Assembly: GCA_947579605.1 (NCBI GenBank)
Contig: OX388321.1
Location: 20,761,614-20,825,613 of the forward strand
Source: Athripsodes cinereus
Lineage: Eukaryota > Arthropoda > Insecta > Trichoptera > Leptoceridae
Reading direction: 5' to 3'
DNA length: 64,000 nucleotides
Shown here piece by piece: positions 12,238 through 26,600 of the stretch. The notes beneath the pieces were generated by a model, which was not told the origin of the DNA, ran no database searches, and was given only the letters and a program-made list of their open reading frames with translations. Position numbers and translations under genes: made by a program. Position 1 is the stretch's first letter. Every line of letters starts with the position of its first letter.

Positions 12238-15200
12238 TAGTATCATACAAACACACAAACATACAGACATCCTATGATATATATATTTATATTATATTGT
12301 ACACAGCACGTCAACACACAACTACGCAACGTCTCGCATCATCACTCCATTCTGACACTGATGATAAAACTCTTTGGAAAGACACAACGTGTCAGTTCAT
12401 TAGTCAAATTTGTAATAGTTCATAATAATGTTCACACTACGCTCTGAATGGTGCAAACATTTTTGTTTTCTTTTTTCTTCCTGTTGGATTGATAGATTAG
12501 AGTGGGATTGAACAAATTGTTTTCTCTCTTCTTTATTGACAAAGAGAAGATACAAGATATAAAGCATTTGTTTGTACAGTTTGAAGCATATTATGGACGC
12601 AGCCTATAATGAATCGATGTGGTAGATTAATGGAATGGACGGTGATGCGATGCGAGACTGATGGCTGTGTGAACGCTCCTGTAATACTCCTCACACTGAT
12701 AGCCGCACAGCATATTTATTATATATATTACTGTGCCGATGTTATGTTATTACTATTATACCACTCTGTTATCATCTTGTCATGTACAGCGTTTGCGTCC
12801 AAACACCATTGTATGGAACATTCGTCCATCCATTTGCATCAGTCAATAAACTCACATCGTCCTATTATTAATAAACGTAGATCAACTTTGGAAAGCGCTC
12901 AACTAAATATCAGAACAAAATTGTCATTAAGTTTTTGATTTGATTTGTGGTTTAATCTTCGTCTAATTTGATCCACGTTAATAGTAATAACGAGACTGAG
13001 CATTATTGTTATATTCTAGCATTTTTCTACGTCCATGTTAATCGTTTAATTATGTTTTTTGAAGCCGCAGTGAACACCGGCATATTATTGTTTTCTCTTA
13101 GTAATGCGATTTTTAATTTTTTAATTGATTGTTTTTCATACACAATGTATCATCCCAAGTGTTTCGTAAATGACAATACTTTGTTTACCGAGATGATGAG
13201 AGATTTTAAGATGTATTTATAATTAAATATTGTTATTGTTTTCTTTTCTTTATTTTTACTTGATTTAAATGTATGTACAATAATGACTTGCCTCTGTTTA
13301 ACATATAAAATGGATGACGGATGTTCTCTATTACAAATATTGTACAGCATTCATTATAATTATCTGTATCTCATTATTCATTCATTATTATTATACTGGC
13401 AGATTATTGTAATTCATAGTCCTGAACTGGTTGACCATCGATATTCAATTATATTTAAAACGTCATAAAAATGTAACGCTATATTATTTGTAAATTTAAC
13501 ACCTGAAACTATAAGACATATAAGACTTAGGAAATGACGTTGTCTTTTCTTAGCCTTATGTGGTAGTTTGAGATGTTCAATTAAGATTTTACGTAACCTC
13601 ATACTATGGTTAATTGTAAAATTAACCTCACTATATTATTTATTATTTTGTCAAAAGCAGCGACGGTGGCGACAACGTGGATTATTTAAAGTATATATCT
13701 AGCATACTATTATTGTAATATTTGATAGAGGTACTTTGTAAATAATTTGTACTATCACAGTAGATGTTTTGTTTTTCGTTTTACAGTTATGATAGTTGGA
13801 CTATTGGAATAATGTTTTTATAATAATATCCTCTCTGCCAACCTCTTGAGTGTGATGTACAAGAAATTATTAATTTTTAATCATAAATCGTTTAGTCCAT
13901 ATACAATGGATTATTAAAAAGAAATAGCTCGATATCATTCAAGTTCAATTTTTTTTCAAGTAACACCAACAATCAAACAGATGTGAATGACATTTATAAA
14001 GGTTTCTTAGTTAATCTATCAGTTAATACATACATTGTAAAATGATACGACATAGTGTGAAAATATCTATTCATTTATTTATACACAATATTCCTTCTGT
14101 ACAACAAAAATTAACTCTTGAATAAGTACTTATAAGTGTGTATAAAATATAATATTTAATAATTTGATACTGAAACTAAATGTAACACAAATTGCGTCAC
14201 ATAACTGAAATGTTGAATGTATTATGCAAAGGAAGGGATTGGTATAACACACACTGTCTAATTTTATACTTACAATAAATACTATAGAAGCTTTGTATTA
14301 TCTGATATTTTATTTTGTATATGTGACTGTTGCAAATTGTTTCATTTCTCAAGTTGAATTTCATCACAAAAATATAATTTATTTATTGCAATAAGTCATC
14401 ACATTTGAGCTTGGCTGCCGAACATTGTATGGTAATCTCATAAATTGTGTATTAATTTATTTTATCAATGCAGCGTTGTGTATTGCGACCAATAAGATCT
14501 ATTTTTTAATATTAAGGCCTGCCAATCTGTGACTATTTAATGCCCCTTTCGGGAGCTTAGGAAATCTGCTATAAGGCTTTATTTTAATGATCACCAGTAA
14601 TAATAATAATAATTCCCAACCCTCTTCTCAGATATTTATCATAGTCTCAGTCAAACTTTCATTCTCTCTCTCTCTCCCTGCAAAGTGTCACAAGAGTTAA
14701 AGTATAGGTCTTTTTGACCTAAACAATCTGAAGATTATGTATGTTAAGTCATCAGCCAAATGATTCCTAGCTGGGATATTTCAGAGTCACGGCTTAAACC
14801 TCAACTGGACAGGCAGCAAACTTGCCTGAGTAGTGTAGTATACCAAAAATATGTATTAAAAAAAAATAATACAATAATCAGCTGGATTTGATTATATTTT
14901 CTTTGTTTGTATTTCAATAAAAACACTTGTATAAGGGAAATGAAACAAAATGCAAGTTTTATAAAAACAATGTGAAATGTGTATTATAAAAACGATAAGA
15001 TCATTTTGTATTTAAAATTATGGTGACTAGTTTCAGTGCGTAAGGAAGTTTTGTATTTTGTCTTTATTTAGTTGAGAACAGTGTTGATCTATGCTTTGTC
15101 TATGATTTTTAATCAGTGTTTTTTTGTTCTTTCTTCGAAAAGTCAAAAACATGTAGTATGTTTTAACTTTGGTTATTTTGATACTGTTAAAATCTTGCTT

Positions 15201-15266
15201 TTAATTTAATTTTTTTATTAATACAGTCATATTTTTATGTTTTTACTGGATATAAGAATTAATTTG

Positions 15267-15322
15267 AAATATTTCCTACTAAACAATATATTTTGAAATA
15301 TCCTACTAAACAATATATATCG
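15267..15322. repeat. Short tandem duplication
   Basis: Two adjacent copies of a roughly 30-bp unit, gaaatatyctactaaacaat followed by atata. Confidence 0.75.
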
Positions 15323-17388
15323 TGGATCAACTGTTATTGGTTAGTATTTATAGTAATAATAAAGAATTGAAATGCAATCGCAACATTTAGAAATTCCTTC
15401 ACATTTTTTGCCTCTGCTCTAACCTTGGAATTATTTCATATTGTTTAGTTTTTTATTTCAAATTGCAACACTGTTAAAACTTCTTGTTCTGTTTTGAGTT
15501 TAACACGCAACATAATTGGATTTTTTTAAGGTAAAATGCTGGGTAAATTTGGAAAGTCAATATGGATATGGTGACGATAACGTTTGTAAAGATGATATTT
15601 GAGGGAAAATATCAAAATAAAATATATATATTTGTATAAATATATATCAACATATTATATAATAATTATAATATATACAGTGCTTAGTTTAACAAATAAG
15701 TTATATATCTGAATGCAGGAGGGAAACTGAACTAGGTCACAAGGCATCATTTTTCAGTATGGCCATGCAAAGTTTATTCAACAGAATCATCTACGTTTGC
15801 TTCTTACATATTTGTTGACTCAAAATGTTAAAAATGATTTGGGCTATCGTCACTAACTGTTGCTTTCACTTATTTAAAACTTTTATGATACGAAGGTGGA
15901 AGTTGTTTTCTTTAACAAAATATGACACAATTTTTTTTGATCTATGAATATCACAAAATATAAAGCAACAATTTCATGATATGTGAATATACCATCAAAA
16001 AGTGCTCAGCGAGGATTATAATATAATATTCATGAGTCACTCGAGCTAAAATTCTGTACAGTGGAGTTTCTCTCTAACATACAAATGTATAATAATATAT
16101 ATATTACAGTGTAAATCTTAAACAAAGAAATATGTACTGATGTAACTTATTAGTATTCTATGTATTTATTATTATAACTTATTTATATTTTTGAAATAAA
16201 CATATTATTTGTTTAAAATTACAAATTGCGTTTGTTCAATGCTGTCACTGCACTTTACATTACTTTTATTTTAAATCTCAGATATTTCAATATAACTAGC
16301 ATCAATTTTTTTTTTATATTCCAATCCATTATTTATTTGGATTTCAAAAGATTGATAAACACGTTTATATCTTAAATTTCAGGTCAGTACGTATTATTAG
16401 ACGACGTTTGCTTTTGAATCTTACAATCTTATTTGAATTAATATATTGTTTTTTTTATCGTACTTGATTTTGTATAAATGATATTTTTACCGATGTATCT
16501 ATTAATGAATTAATAATTATTGTTAATATACTTTCCTTTGGATGATGTCTTTCTGTAAAAAAAGAATATATAATACTTGGTGCTAACTTCCAATGAATTC
16601 TAGAGCACATTATTTTTATAATAACCCACCAGCTCAATATTGAGAATATTGTATTGCATTGTATGTGTAACATATGATATATGAACTATTTTCAATTGTT
16701 TTTAGCTCGTCTATATTGATATATTAAGCATTTTATATTAACAGTAGAAAAAGAATATTTTCTGTAGAATCTCCATTTTCAATTCCTTGCATTCTTTGTG
16801 TATTAATTTTGTACATTTCAGATTTGAGTTAGATATTTTTTGGGTTTAAAAACGTGCAAAAAAAAATGAAAAACGATATTGTAAACAACAGTCTGTTTTG
16901 AATACTGATACTGGCAAATTATTTTGTGAAAGAAAATAAATACGTATATATGATTTTGTACGCATTGTATATTGTTTTTATAAAATTAGATATTCCCGTT
17001 GTAAGGTTTTGTTTTGTTGTTTTTGGAAGACTAGTTTTTTTGCTATAACTGTCAGAATTTAGAGTACTATAGTCCTTTATGAAGTACTATAAAGTAAAAT
17101 TAATAAGGATATAAATATTTTATGATAATATTTGGTTTAAAAAAGTAGCAAATTTATGTTATACTTTCATTTTCAAAACTGATGTAAATACTTTTTGTAT
17201 AAAAAAAATAACATTGTAAAGAAAAATGTCAATTCTTTTTTGTTTTCCATTTTTATTTATCGTGGTATCGCTAAAATAACATAAACAATAATAAATAGAA
17301 AAAAAATACAGAATGGTTTACAGATTGTAGTAAATATATTAGATTAACATATTTGTGTGTCCGTTTTCTTTTTAAATTTATAATTACT

Positions 17389-17407
17389 ATATATATATAT
17401 ATATATA
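17389..17407. repeat. (AT)n microsatellite
   Basis: About nine AT units. Confidence 0.8.
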
Positions 17408-18447
17408 ATTACTCTTAATTATATATTTTTATATAAAAAAAGAAATTGACATTGTGATATCAGTGTGAGAAATTTAACGTCAAAATGTAAAATATTATTG
17501 ATAAATATAATACTATAAAAAGTAAAACTGTGCTTGCCGGCACAAAACGATGATGAGTGGTTAGATGCTAGGTTTATAGATATAGTTAGGAGATGAAAAA
17601 ATAATTTTTAATGATTAAATTATAAAGAATAAAACTAAATATGTTGTGAAGTGATTGATGATGTTGTTTTGGGGAAAAAATTATTAAGAACGGCGGATGA
17701 CATAAGCTGATTGGATGCATATCCACTTGGGCTTATTTTAGTTTTGTATTTGGCCATTCCATGTACAGTAGTACCCATTGTGAAAGCGGCAACCCAGAGT
17801 GTTTTTTTTTTTAGTAGAAATGTGTTTTTAATAATATACAGTTCGTAAACTTCAGCTGATTCAATATGATAACTTTTTATAAAGTGTATTATGAATATTA
17901 ATAGTAAAAGACAATACTATTATTATTTGTTTATTTCAGTATTTCAAATTCTGTATTTGAATATTCAAAATGTCTTTTGTTTTGTTTTTGTAAAGAGTCA
18001 TCCTCTTTTGAAAAGGCAATGCTACGAATAAATAATATGTGACTTGAAATGAGAAAAAATTAACAACTTACAGCCGATGTATAGTAAAAAAGATGCGCAT
18101 TATTGACATAAAACAAAATTACTATCGATGACGTATAGTAATATTGTAAAAATAATTTAAAGTATATGATATTTATGAAAAAAGAAACATAGTTATTATC
18201 TTAGTGTTTATACCTCAACAAAAAAAAAACATGTTATTTTTAATGGGGGATATATTCTGTTTGTTTTTGTACAACATATGTTCACATTGTGTATTGATTG
18301 TTATATTGTATCTTTATGATAGCGATGGCTGTTTATTTAACATCCTTTACATGTCCATTGTATAATATGATTATGGTTCTGTGCACAAGTGAATAACAAC
18401 AATGAATAGTAGTTGATATGAGATTTCTATCTTTGTATGAGTTGTCA

Positions 18448-18520
18448 AATAAAAACAGTGGGTGCGGGATTCAGAATTATGTTTGTTTCATTTATGTTTT
18501 ATACCCTATATAATATATTC
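18448..18520 (+). terminator. Candidate polyadenylation site
   Basis: AATAAA at 18448-18453 is followed about 25-45 nt later by a T/GT-rich stretch (tgtttgtttcatttatg). It is the best-formed poly(A) configuration downstream of Rox8 and lies at the end of the repeat-poor stretch. Which gene uses it, if any, is inferred. Confidence 0.4.
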
Positions 18521-20429
18521 CTTTTCCTCAGCTATTTCTCTACATATAGGCAAGTGAAAAAGAGGAAACAAATTCTTACTTTTTGAGTAGGTATTGAAAG
18601 GGGAAAAATCCAAATGTATTATCTATCCATGAATGCAGAATTATCATTTGTGTCGAGAAAACTACTTTTTTAGTCCAGTTCTGTGAAAAATTGTGGTTTC
18701 TCCACTGTCACAATGTTAATCATCAATGAAAATAATTTTATCAGTCTTTGGTTTCTGCTGATATTTTATTACAAATTAATTAGTCCAAGTTTGATATCGA
18801 GTCCCTCCTCTTTTCTATGTTGATTGACGGGAAAAACATTTGTTTTGAGCTGGTAGAAGAGTTGCATTGGAAATTAAGGCAAATAAATTTCAAGGAATTG
18901 GACCAACAAATAATACAACTTATGGAGATGTTCAGATGATTTGGTTTCAAGATATTACTGAAGTATTTAATTATAGTTATTTTTTATGTGGTCTTCAGTG
19001 AAGCAAATATTGAATTCCGTTGATAACTTTTCTTACCAACGTGGAACAAGGATAATGGTTATTTGGAGATGGATTTACAATGTTAACAGATTCCTTAGTG
19101 ACCTAGTTTTTTTAGTTTCACCTGTTTTTATTGAGGACGATAGACAAGAACCAGAGAGACAAAAATAATATGGAAACTTATTTTTTTCTATTCTTCAGTA
19201 AAACAAACTTTAAATTTTGTAGAAACAATAATGTATCTACTATTGGCTGCTTAATTGATGGAAAGTTCAGAGGTTTTCAAAGTAAAGATTGGGTCATTTT
19301 GATAAAATAAAATAACAAGTTTTTTACATACAAAATTTTTATTTTGTTAAATATTTTGTTATTTATATAAACAAGAGATTTTCACAAGTGAAAAATTATA
19401 TAAGCGGACATTTATTATTTCCCAAATACAACAGACAAATCATAACTCTTAAGAATATTAAAAAAAACAGTATTTTGCAATATATACCTAATAAAAATAA
19501 ATCCAATCAAACCAAGGCCTGATATTGAAAAAGATGGTGTGGACATCTTGAAATTATATTTTAATATAATGAGTACATTCAAAAGAGAGATATTTAAGTC
19601 TGACTATAGGAGTACCCTTATTACATATAAACATTGTATGAATGTTATTATAGTCACGCCTTCAGCTTATAATAGTGCAGATTACATAAAAAAGGACTCT
19701 CAATTTGCTGATTTTATTCCAACATTGAGTTAGAGCAAACAAATAAGTGTAAAAGACCTACCTGTAAAATATTCAGTATAGAATAAGGTATTTTTTCCAA
19801 AAAAGCAAGTAATGAGATGATTAGGGCTAAAATCCCATTTAAAGTTATTTGACTTATTATAGCTCTCTGCTATAGTTTATATTAACATCCACAATCAGCA
19901 GATTGTGGCTGACTTCATGGCAGTATTATAACAACAAAAATGCTTTAGCATACCACAAATAGAGAAAAACTTTACTTACCGTTTGCTTTTTTACATTCAA
20001 ATATTAATCATGAACATTTATGGTTATGTCCAATTTAATAAAATGTCCGCTTATAATTAATAATTTTATCATTATTATAATATGACTATAATTAATTTGT
20101 ATAAAAAGCCAAACAGTATAGCACAGGCGAGTCATATTTGGCAGCACAATTGATTCGTAAAAGTAAGCTCACAGTAGCGGACCCTTGGGTTCAATTTCAA
20201 AATAAAAACAATAAATAAGAATTTAATATGGTACATCAAATTTTTTTGCAAAGTTATTTTTACAATCATTATTAAACATTGCAAGAGGGAACATAATTAT
20301 GTAAATATAATACACGAAACCAACATTTTAAAATTTAGAAAAGACAACAATACTTCGCTAGAATAAATAAATACTCGAGTTGTCATTCAAGTTTATAAGA
20401 AATAAATTCAAAATCTTTATTTAGTATGT

Positions 20430-20560
20430 AACTGGTAGCTTAATTATTAGATAAAGCATACTACCTTTAAACGGTTTGGTTATAGGTTCAAGTTCCGGCA
20501 GGAAATCTTCCAAATAGGCAGACCTTGTGCCATCTAAGCCTTACATGATAGTTTCGTGCG
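20430..20560 (+). repeat. tRNA-derived SINE-like head
   Basis: Box A-like tagcttaattattagat (about 20437) and box B-like ggttcaagttcc (20485-20496) at tRNA-like spacing. The acceptor arms do not pair well, so it is not a functional tRNA gene. Confidence 0.45.
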
Positions 20561-21482
20561 TGTAAATTTACAAATTAAAATTTGTTTATAATGCAATTTT
20601 ATACTTTCAAACGACAAGTTCCACTAGTGAAGCGCTGGTATGTATTTATATATCTAATCTAAACTAAACATTTTTGTAGGTATTATTTTAATAAAAACAG
20701 ATATTTATTATTTTTTTAATATCTAAACTCTACTCCCTAACATCACATCTTGGACTGTATTAAGACAGAGAAGTGTATTCTGTAACAATAGTTACATACA
20801 TATCTAAAATAATTTTCACACAAATATTGCACATTGTTCACATTCCGATAAAATTAAAACATAGGAAAAAAATCTTTTATGATGGCAATTCCATACGAAG
20901 TGGATTTATTATTACAAATAACATAGTTTTCACTTGTTTTGGATAAATATTTTTTATTCATCCCTAAAACTAATATTCAAATAATTTAGATTAGTGTAAT
21001 TAGGATTTAAATAAACGGAATGAAATAAATTGATTGCCGTCTATTTTTTTTTTAACTTAATTAATAGTAATAAATTGAAAAATCTATAAAAAATTAGAAC
21101 ATTTGTGGCGATTGATTTGTTGAAATATTAATTATATAAGTATCGAAATACATAATTCATAGTTTTGACATAATATTGGCTTTGTCAACTCTACATTGAA
21201 TACAAATGTGATTGCAGCTTGACACATAACTAAAATAAAAAGTCAAGTACGTAACTAAATTTAAGAACAGTAATATTTTATCTGAACTATTCTGAAGTGA
21301 GCTACATGCAATATTTGAGTTCAAAATTGACCAGTAACATTGCCGACTTTGTATCAGTTACGGTGAACCACTATGTTGAACTACATTTTAATAGAGATAC
21401 AAGCATTTTATTTATTTGGGAAACACATACATATCATTTTTGAAATTTATTTCCACATTTTTGTAAGGTCTTAAGAAGAGCA

Positions 21483-21690
21483 TTGAAGACAATGAAGATT
21501 CCCTCTCATGCCTGGATATCTCAGAAGTTGGGAGGCATCTTTAATATAAGATCTTCCAAGCAAAACTTTTGTTCTCACTAGCAGGCTACAGTGGGCAACC
21601 TGAAGGGTTGACCATCTAAAATTGCCACGTGGGAATCTTCTAAGTTACATTTACGCCTTCAATGCCTCGCTCAAGAAGATAGAATGTCAC
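21483..21690 (+). repeat. Family C SINE-like element, diverged copy
   Basis: Related to 4779-4960 through ctggatatctcagaag, cagtgggcaacctgaagg and acgtgggaatcttc. Confidence 0.5.
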
Positions 21691-21899
21691 AACAATCATA
21701 CAATTACAAACGAGTGAAGGAAAAATTGCTTAAAAAGAGCAATAGATAGAGGTCTTCGAATATAGTAAATGGATATAATAGGGCCTTTACCCATAGATAA
21801 ATGTTCTTAAGAAGGGGGTTGAAGGGCAAACATTAACGATGAAACTATTTTACAGTTTCCCAAGTACAAAAGCTTTATTTCGAGATCCTAACTATCTAA

Positions 21900-22017
21900 T
21901 GGCCGGTTTCAATAATCTATCTATCCGCTACTGTCGATTGAAATCTATTGTGTTCTATATTTTAAATCATACATTTCAATCGACAGTCACGGATAGATAG
22001 GTTATTGAAACCGGCCA
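21900..22017. mobile_element. Palindromic MITE with TAA duplication
   Basis: A 118-bp element with long inverted arms, TGGCCGGTTTCAATAA and the reverse TTATTGAAACCGGCCA, flanked by TAA on both sides (21897-21899, 22018-22020). A 3-bp TWA duplication is typical of PIF/Harbinger. Arms of roughly 50 nt differ at only a few positions. No coding capacity. Confidence 0.8.
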
Positions 22018-23369
22018 TAAGTCATCATCACATGTCCCACAATTATTACAGTATCTAGTGGACTAACTTCATGTATTGAAAATAATATGTATTATATTTA
22101 GAGAACTTTGTTATTAATGAAATAATGTCTCATCTAATAATATCAACAACCTAAAGTGAATACATATTGTTATAATATGTAGTAGATAATTATTATTTCT
22201 TACAATAATAAAATTTAGGTGACTCGTTAAAATATTCCATTTCTAGCTACATAATGAATAAGAACTACTACATTTCATTTTGTCATTGCACAATAAATAC
22301 GGTCCACGTAACACTCGTAACCACCAGTGGTACGCGACAATTATTCAGGTGGTACGTAAGCAGCCATGGCCATAGGACATACACAGTAAATAATTAGATA
22401 AAACGTTTTTAAATTCAGTTCAGTGGTACGCTACTGATTTATAATTTCGTGTATGGTACGCGAAATTAAAAGTTTGGGAACCACTGGTTTAGACAATGGT
22501 ATCATCATTATAATAATGAGTCTGTCAAAATTTTGTCAATGTTACATGGACAATACTTTGCATACAATAACAATATATATAATATTTTTATTTCTAATTA
22601 GCTAATAATAAATCATGTAACTAAAATCAAATAAAAACCTTATAGTAATGTAAATTAAATAAAATTAAATCAACAGCCCGTTTTTTAAATATTATATAAA
22701 AATACATTTACATCAAAATTACTTACTTACCACAATTAAACATAATAATGTTATAATTTTGTAGATTGATCGAGAAAACATCTCTCAATCAAGCTATAGT
22801 GTATTTATTACTAAAGCATTCTGCGAAATACTTTGGATTATATTTATCGTCAGTTAAAATGACAAATATTTGGAATTTGCAAGAAAAATATACATTTTAA
22901 ATAGACAAATATTTTATTCCATTTTGTAAGTATACTTCAGTGTCGAAAAAATCAAATAGAGTACATCTTTGGGTTTGAATTCCCATACACTTGTTAAACT
23001 CATGAAAAATGATTATGAGTCGTATCAATCATGTGTTTATGTCACAGTAAAACAATCAAAATGGCTATCACTAGTTTATTTCATTTATTTATTTATTCTT
23101 TACCCCGCACTGATTACAAACAATTACAATTAGTTTACTTTGTTCATCAAAATAAAAAATTTGTAATTATAAGATGTATGGAATTTCAGACATTTTATAA
23201 AATAAAAAAAAAAATTTAATGCGATAGTTAATTTTTAAAAAGGTCAGTCCACATCAAAGTTACAATTAATGAGAGAACAAATATTGATAATAACAAACTA
23301 AAGGGATTTCTTTTGTTTTTATTTTATTAGTTGCAGTTTGTTGTGCATTGCGACCTGTAAGATCTAATG

Positions 23370-23673
23370 CAAGGGTGGCCAACCCGCGGCCCGTTGGGTG
23401 TCTACGTGCGGCCCGCGAAGCATATTGCACACTTTTTTTAGTAATAGTCGGAACAAGTACCCGTTACTTTTTTGAAAGAGGTATTTCGAGAAAATATTTT
23501 TAAAGAAAACCTAAGAGTTTTAATATTTTAAATTCCTATACCACTTTGAACATTTGGCGCTGGGGGGGGGAGGGGAGGGGCTAAAATTTTATGGTGAGTA
23601 TATTGTTGTGCGGCCCGCTAGGAAATCTCATTCTGAAATTTGGCCCGGCAGCTGAAAAGGTTGGCCACCCATG
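23370..23673. mobile_element. hAT-like non-autonomous element, perfect 8-bp TSD
   Basis: A 304-bp element with ends CAAGGGTGGCCAACC and GGTTGGCCACCCATG, flanked by ATCTAATG on both sides (23362-23369, 23674-23681). Subterminal gcggcccgc motifs occur near both ends. It carries the shared core on the reverse strand near 23,470-23,560 and a G-rich run. Same family as 54325-54621. Confidence 0.9.
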
Positions 23674-26600
23674 ATCTAATGTATTGTTTTCTCTTTTTTT
23701 CCTATATTGACATAGAAGAAAAACACTGAAAAAATAGGCACCATTAAGAAAGTATCAGAAGAAACTTGTGATAATCGATTATAAATTAAAAGTTGTACAT
23801 TTCTTGTTCTCGTAACCGACAGCAAGCGTAGTTCTTTATGTATATAATAAAGTAGCTTCTTGTTAGTGTACTGTCTTGTTAGTACCCATAATACATTCAT
23901 CTTAGTTTGGGACTATCTCGATCTGTGTGAATTGCCTGTATATGTTATATTGTGTTATTTAAATCAAAACTTGCATTTTATTACAACATGTAATGGAACC
24001 AGATTTACTCCATTAAATAATGAGATTACACAATTTATTAAATAAGTATTTCAGTAAAAATGTGCATCAATAAGTACAGAGTACATAATGTTTTTGTATT
24101 TAAATTTAAATTCTTGACACAAAAAACTTTGTTGAAGATAAAACATTATCATGTACAGCATCCTCTAGGTGCTATGGCACAAAGATGGAGCTCTAAATAC
24201 TCAACGTTATTACAAATGCATGAATAGAACTAATAAAAAGGTGAGTTTACATTGTGCATCAGTATATAATAAATATTATTATTCGTTCTTCAGATGTGGA
24301 CATACCTAAATACAAAAGGGACAACATTATGATTATTTTAATATAAAATCAGACAATCTCCAGGCATAGTAAATATCTACGTATGACACACACTATTCCT
24401 ATAACTAACTCTTCTAAATATCAGCTGGTTTTATCATATAACGTGGTAAAACATATAAGTATTAGGTACTTTTAATTTTATTAAAAACATATACAACAAA
24501 ATTACATGCAAATTACCTGCTCTTACCGATGTTAAGAAAAATCAAATAATTTCTATTTATTTATATCTTTTGCACCTCATCAACATAACAACTTAAGATA
24601 CTTAAAACATTAAAACATGGCGAGATTATCGCTACCGTGTTTTTTTTCTGTTCAACTGCAAATATTACTATTTTTTGCTTTTAATGGAATATCTGCTGCT
24701 AAATTTTATTTCATCGCAAATAAATGATTTTACAGCTACAAATTAAAAGAAAAATCAACTTCTTATCAATTTTTGTAATAATTATTTCAATTATAATACG
24801 AAGCGATAGATTTGTTTTGAAAATCAGAAAAAATGAGTAATTCGGAAATTTATGCAGTGTAAATTAAACACATGGAGGTTGTTTTGGTGCGTTTTAAGGT
24901 CCTTATCACCCTGTATAATGGTGACACAGATACTCTGGTTATTCAGCAAGATGTTTTTATTTTTTTTTTTACAAAAAAATGATAATCGGTAAAATACAGA
25001 TTGCGTATAATAAATATGAGAATTAATGAATATAATTTTGTCAATAGGAATGAATATCGTTAGTAGACCAAGTGCAAATATAAAACTTATAGTATGGCAA
25101 TTATAAGCTTTCATCAAAAGGTCACAAAGCTTTTGAACGACATTGAACTAACTTCTAATCGTGAGATTGAAGATTTTGATAAAAACTCACAATTGAAATG
25201 AACTATCAAGTTGTACCTTAGCACGGGTGTTTTAAACTCAAATAATTTGATAAATATTCAAATACATACAAACCTATTTTTCAATAAAATTACATAAAAT
25301 AATTGCATATTACGTACGTATTTTGTGTACAACGATAAAAATATTAATAATAATAATTACAATTATATAAAAATATAAACATTTGAGATTTGTGACTTTT
25401 GTTTTTTTTTTTTTATAATAATTAATAATTAAATATACACATCGACACTTTAATCCACACATTACCTAACTCAAACAAAGTAGGTATTTACTGTATGGAG
25501 AGTTAAACAAATTGCGAATTTAAGTATAAATATTTAAAAGATTTTGTGTGATACATAAAATATATTCAGGAATATTTGAATCAAAAATATTTGAATCAAA
25601 AATATTTGTGGATGAAATTATTGCATGTGTATAAATAAACACACTGATGAAGTTTTATTTGAAAATATTTAATGTATTTTTTTATTAAATCTTTTTAGAT
25701 AATAATGTTGTTTAAATCAATTAAAAAAAAATCTTTAAGATCATAAAGAAAATTCTTTTTTTCATATCCATGATTGGAGTTTAAAAATACTTGGATAAAT
25801 CTAAATATAAGAAAAGATGTGCAAAAAATAATTGTGCGTTTAAATTTTGAACAAAACAAATTAAATACGGATCGAAATTTGTAAATGAACTGATACAACT
25901 AAGTAAGGCATTAATAAAATTCAAATGTTATAAGTGTAGAAAAAATTACAGTGTTGTCAGTATAAAAAATTGTCACACATTTACTTTGATATGAATTCAA
26001 AAAGATTGGCATTGTATCATAAATATTGCTGTGGGTTTGTGTTTTACATTGTCCGTCTACTGAATTGTTTTCAATTTGTGCGTGAAAGTTTAATTGGTAT
26101 AAATTTTCAATTAAATTATTTATCTATTTGTTATAATTATTTGAATGTATTTATTAATTTTTATATATTTCTTCCAATGGTCAATGAACGAATATTCAAA
26201 TTTTTATTAAAAACTTATTTAATAAAAATTATTATTATAACTTGATATATAATTATAACTTGAAAACTGATTATTTCAGTTTTCAATAAATAAATAATGT
26301 GTTTATTGAAAGGGAAAAGATTGATTATGGCAAAAAACAGCTCTTATCGATAATTGGCAAAAACATTTTTGTGACACATTAATTTAGGGCTAGGGATTTT
26401 AATTTTAATCCATCTTTTTTCATAGACAGTACATAAGTTCATTCCTGTCAACATTAATAAACATTTATAAACCATAAACAACCAAAGATTTAAGTTAGTC
26501 ATATTTCTGGAATGAGATGCATAGACAATATTAAACTATTTACAATACACTTGTCAATCTTTTGAAATGTAATTCCCAGTCTAAATCGATTCCTTCCAGT

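Larger units (their letters stand above)
12238..18500 (+). other. Probable long 3'UTR/downstream region of Rox8
   Basis: No coding region is seen. The DNA is very AT-rich with many T runs, and I noticed almost none of the dispersed repeats that crowd the rest of the window. The one exception is about 28 bp near 14,473 (gttgtgtattgcgacc), which resembles 23,336. Several AATAAA signals occur, including 14274-14279 and 18448-18453. That 3'UTRs in this family can be long is general knowledge; the extent here is inference. Confidence 0.4.

Noticed and set aside
12072..12425. 117-codon frame across the last Rox8 exon
   Set aside because: Wrong frame for the exon; the real reading continues [14 protein letters not shown] and stops at 12237.
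22328..22490. Another hAT-like element with CAGTGGT ends
   Set aside because: The right end (gggaaccactg) is typical, but the left end matches only about eight bases and the flanks agree at 4 of 8 positions. A whole element cannot be claimed.
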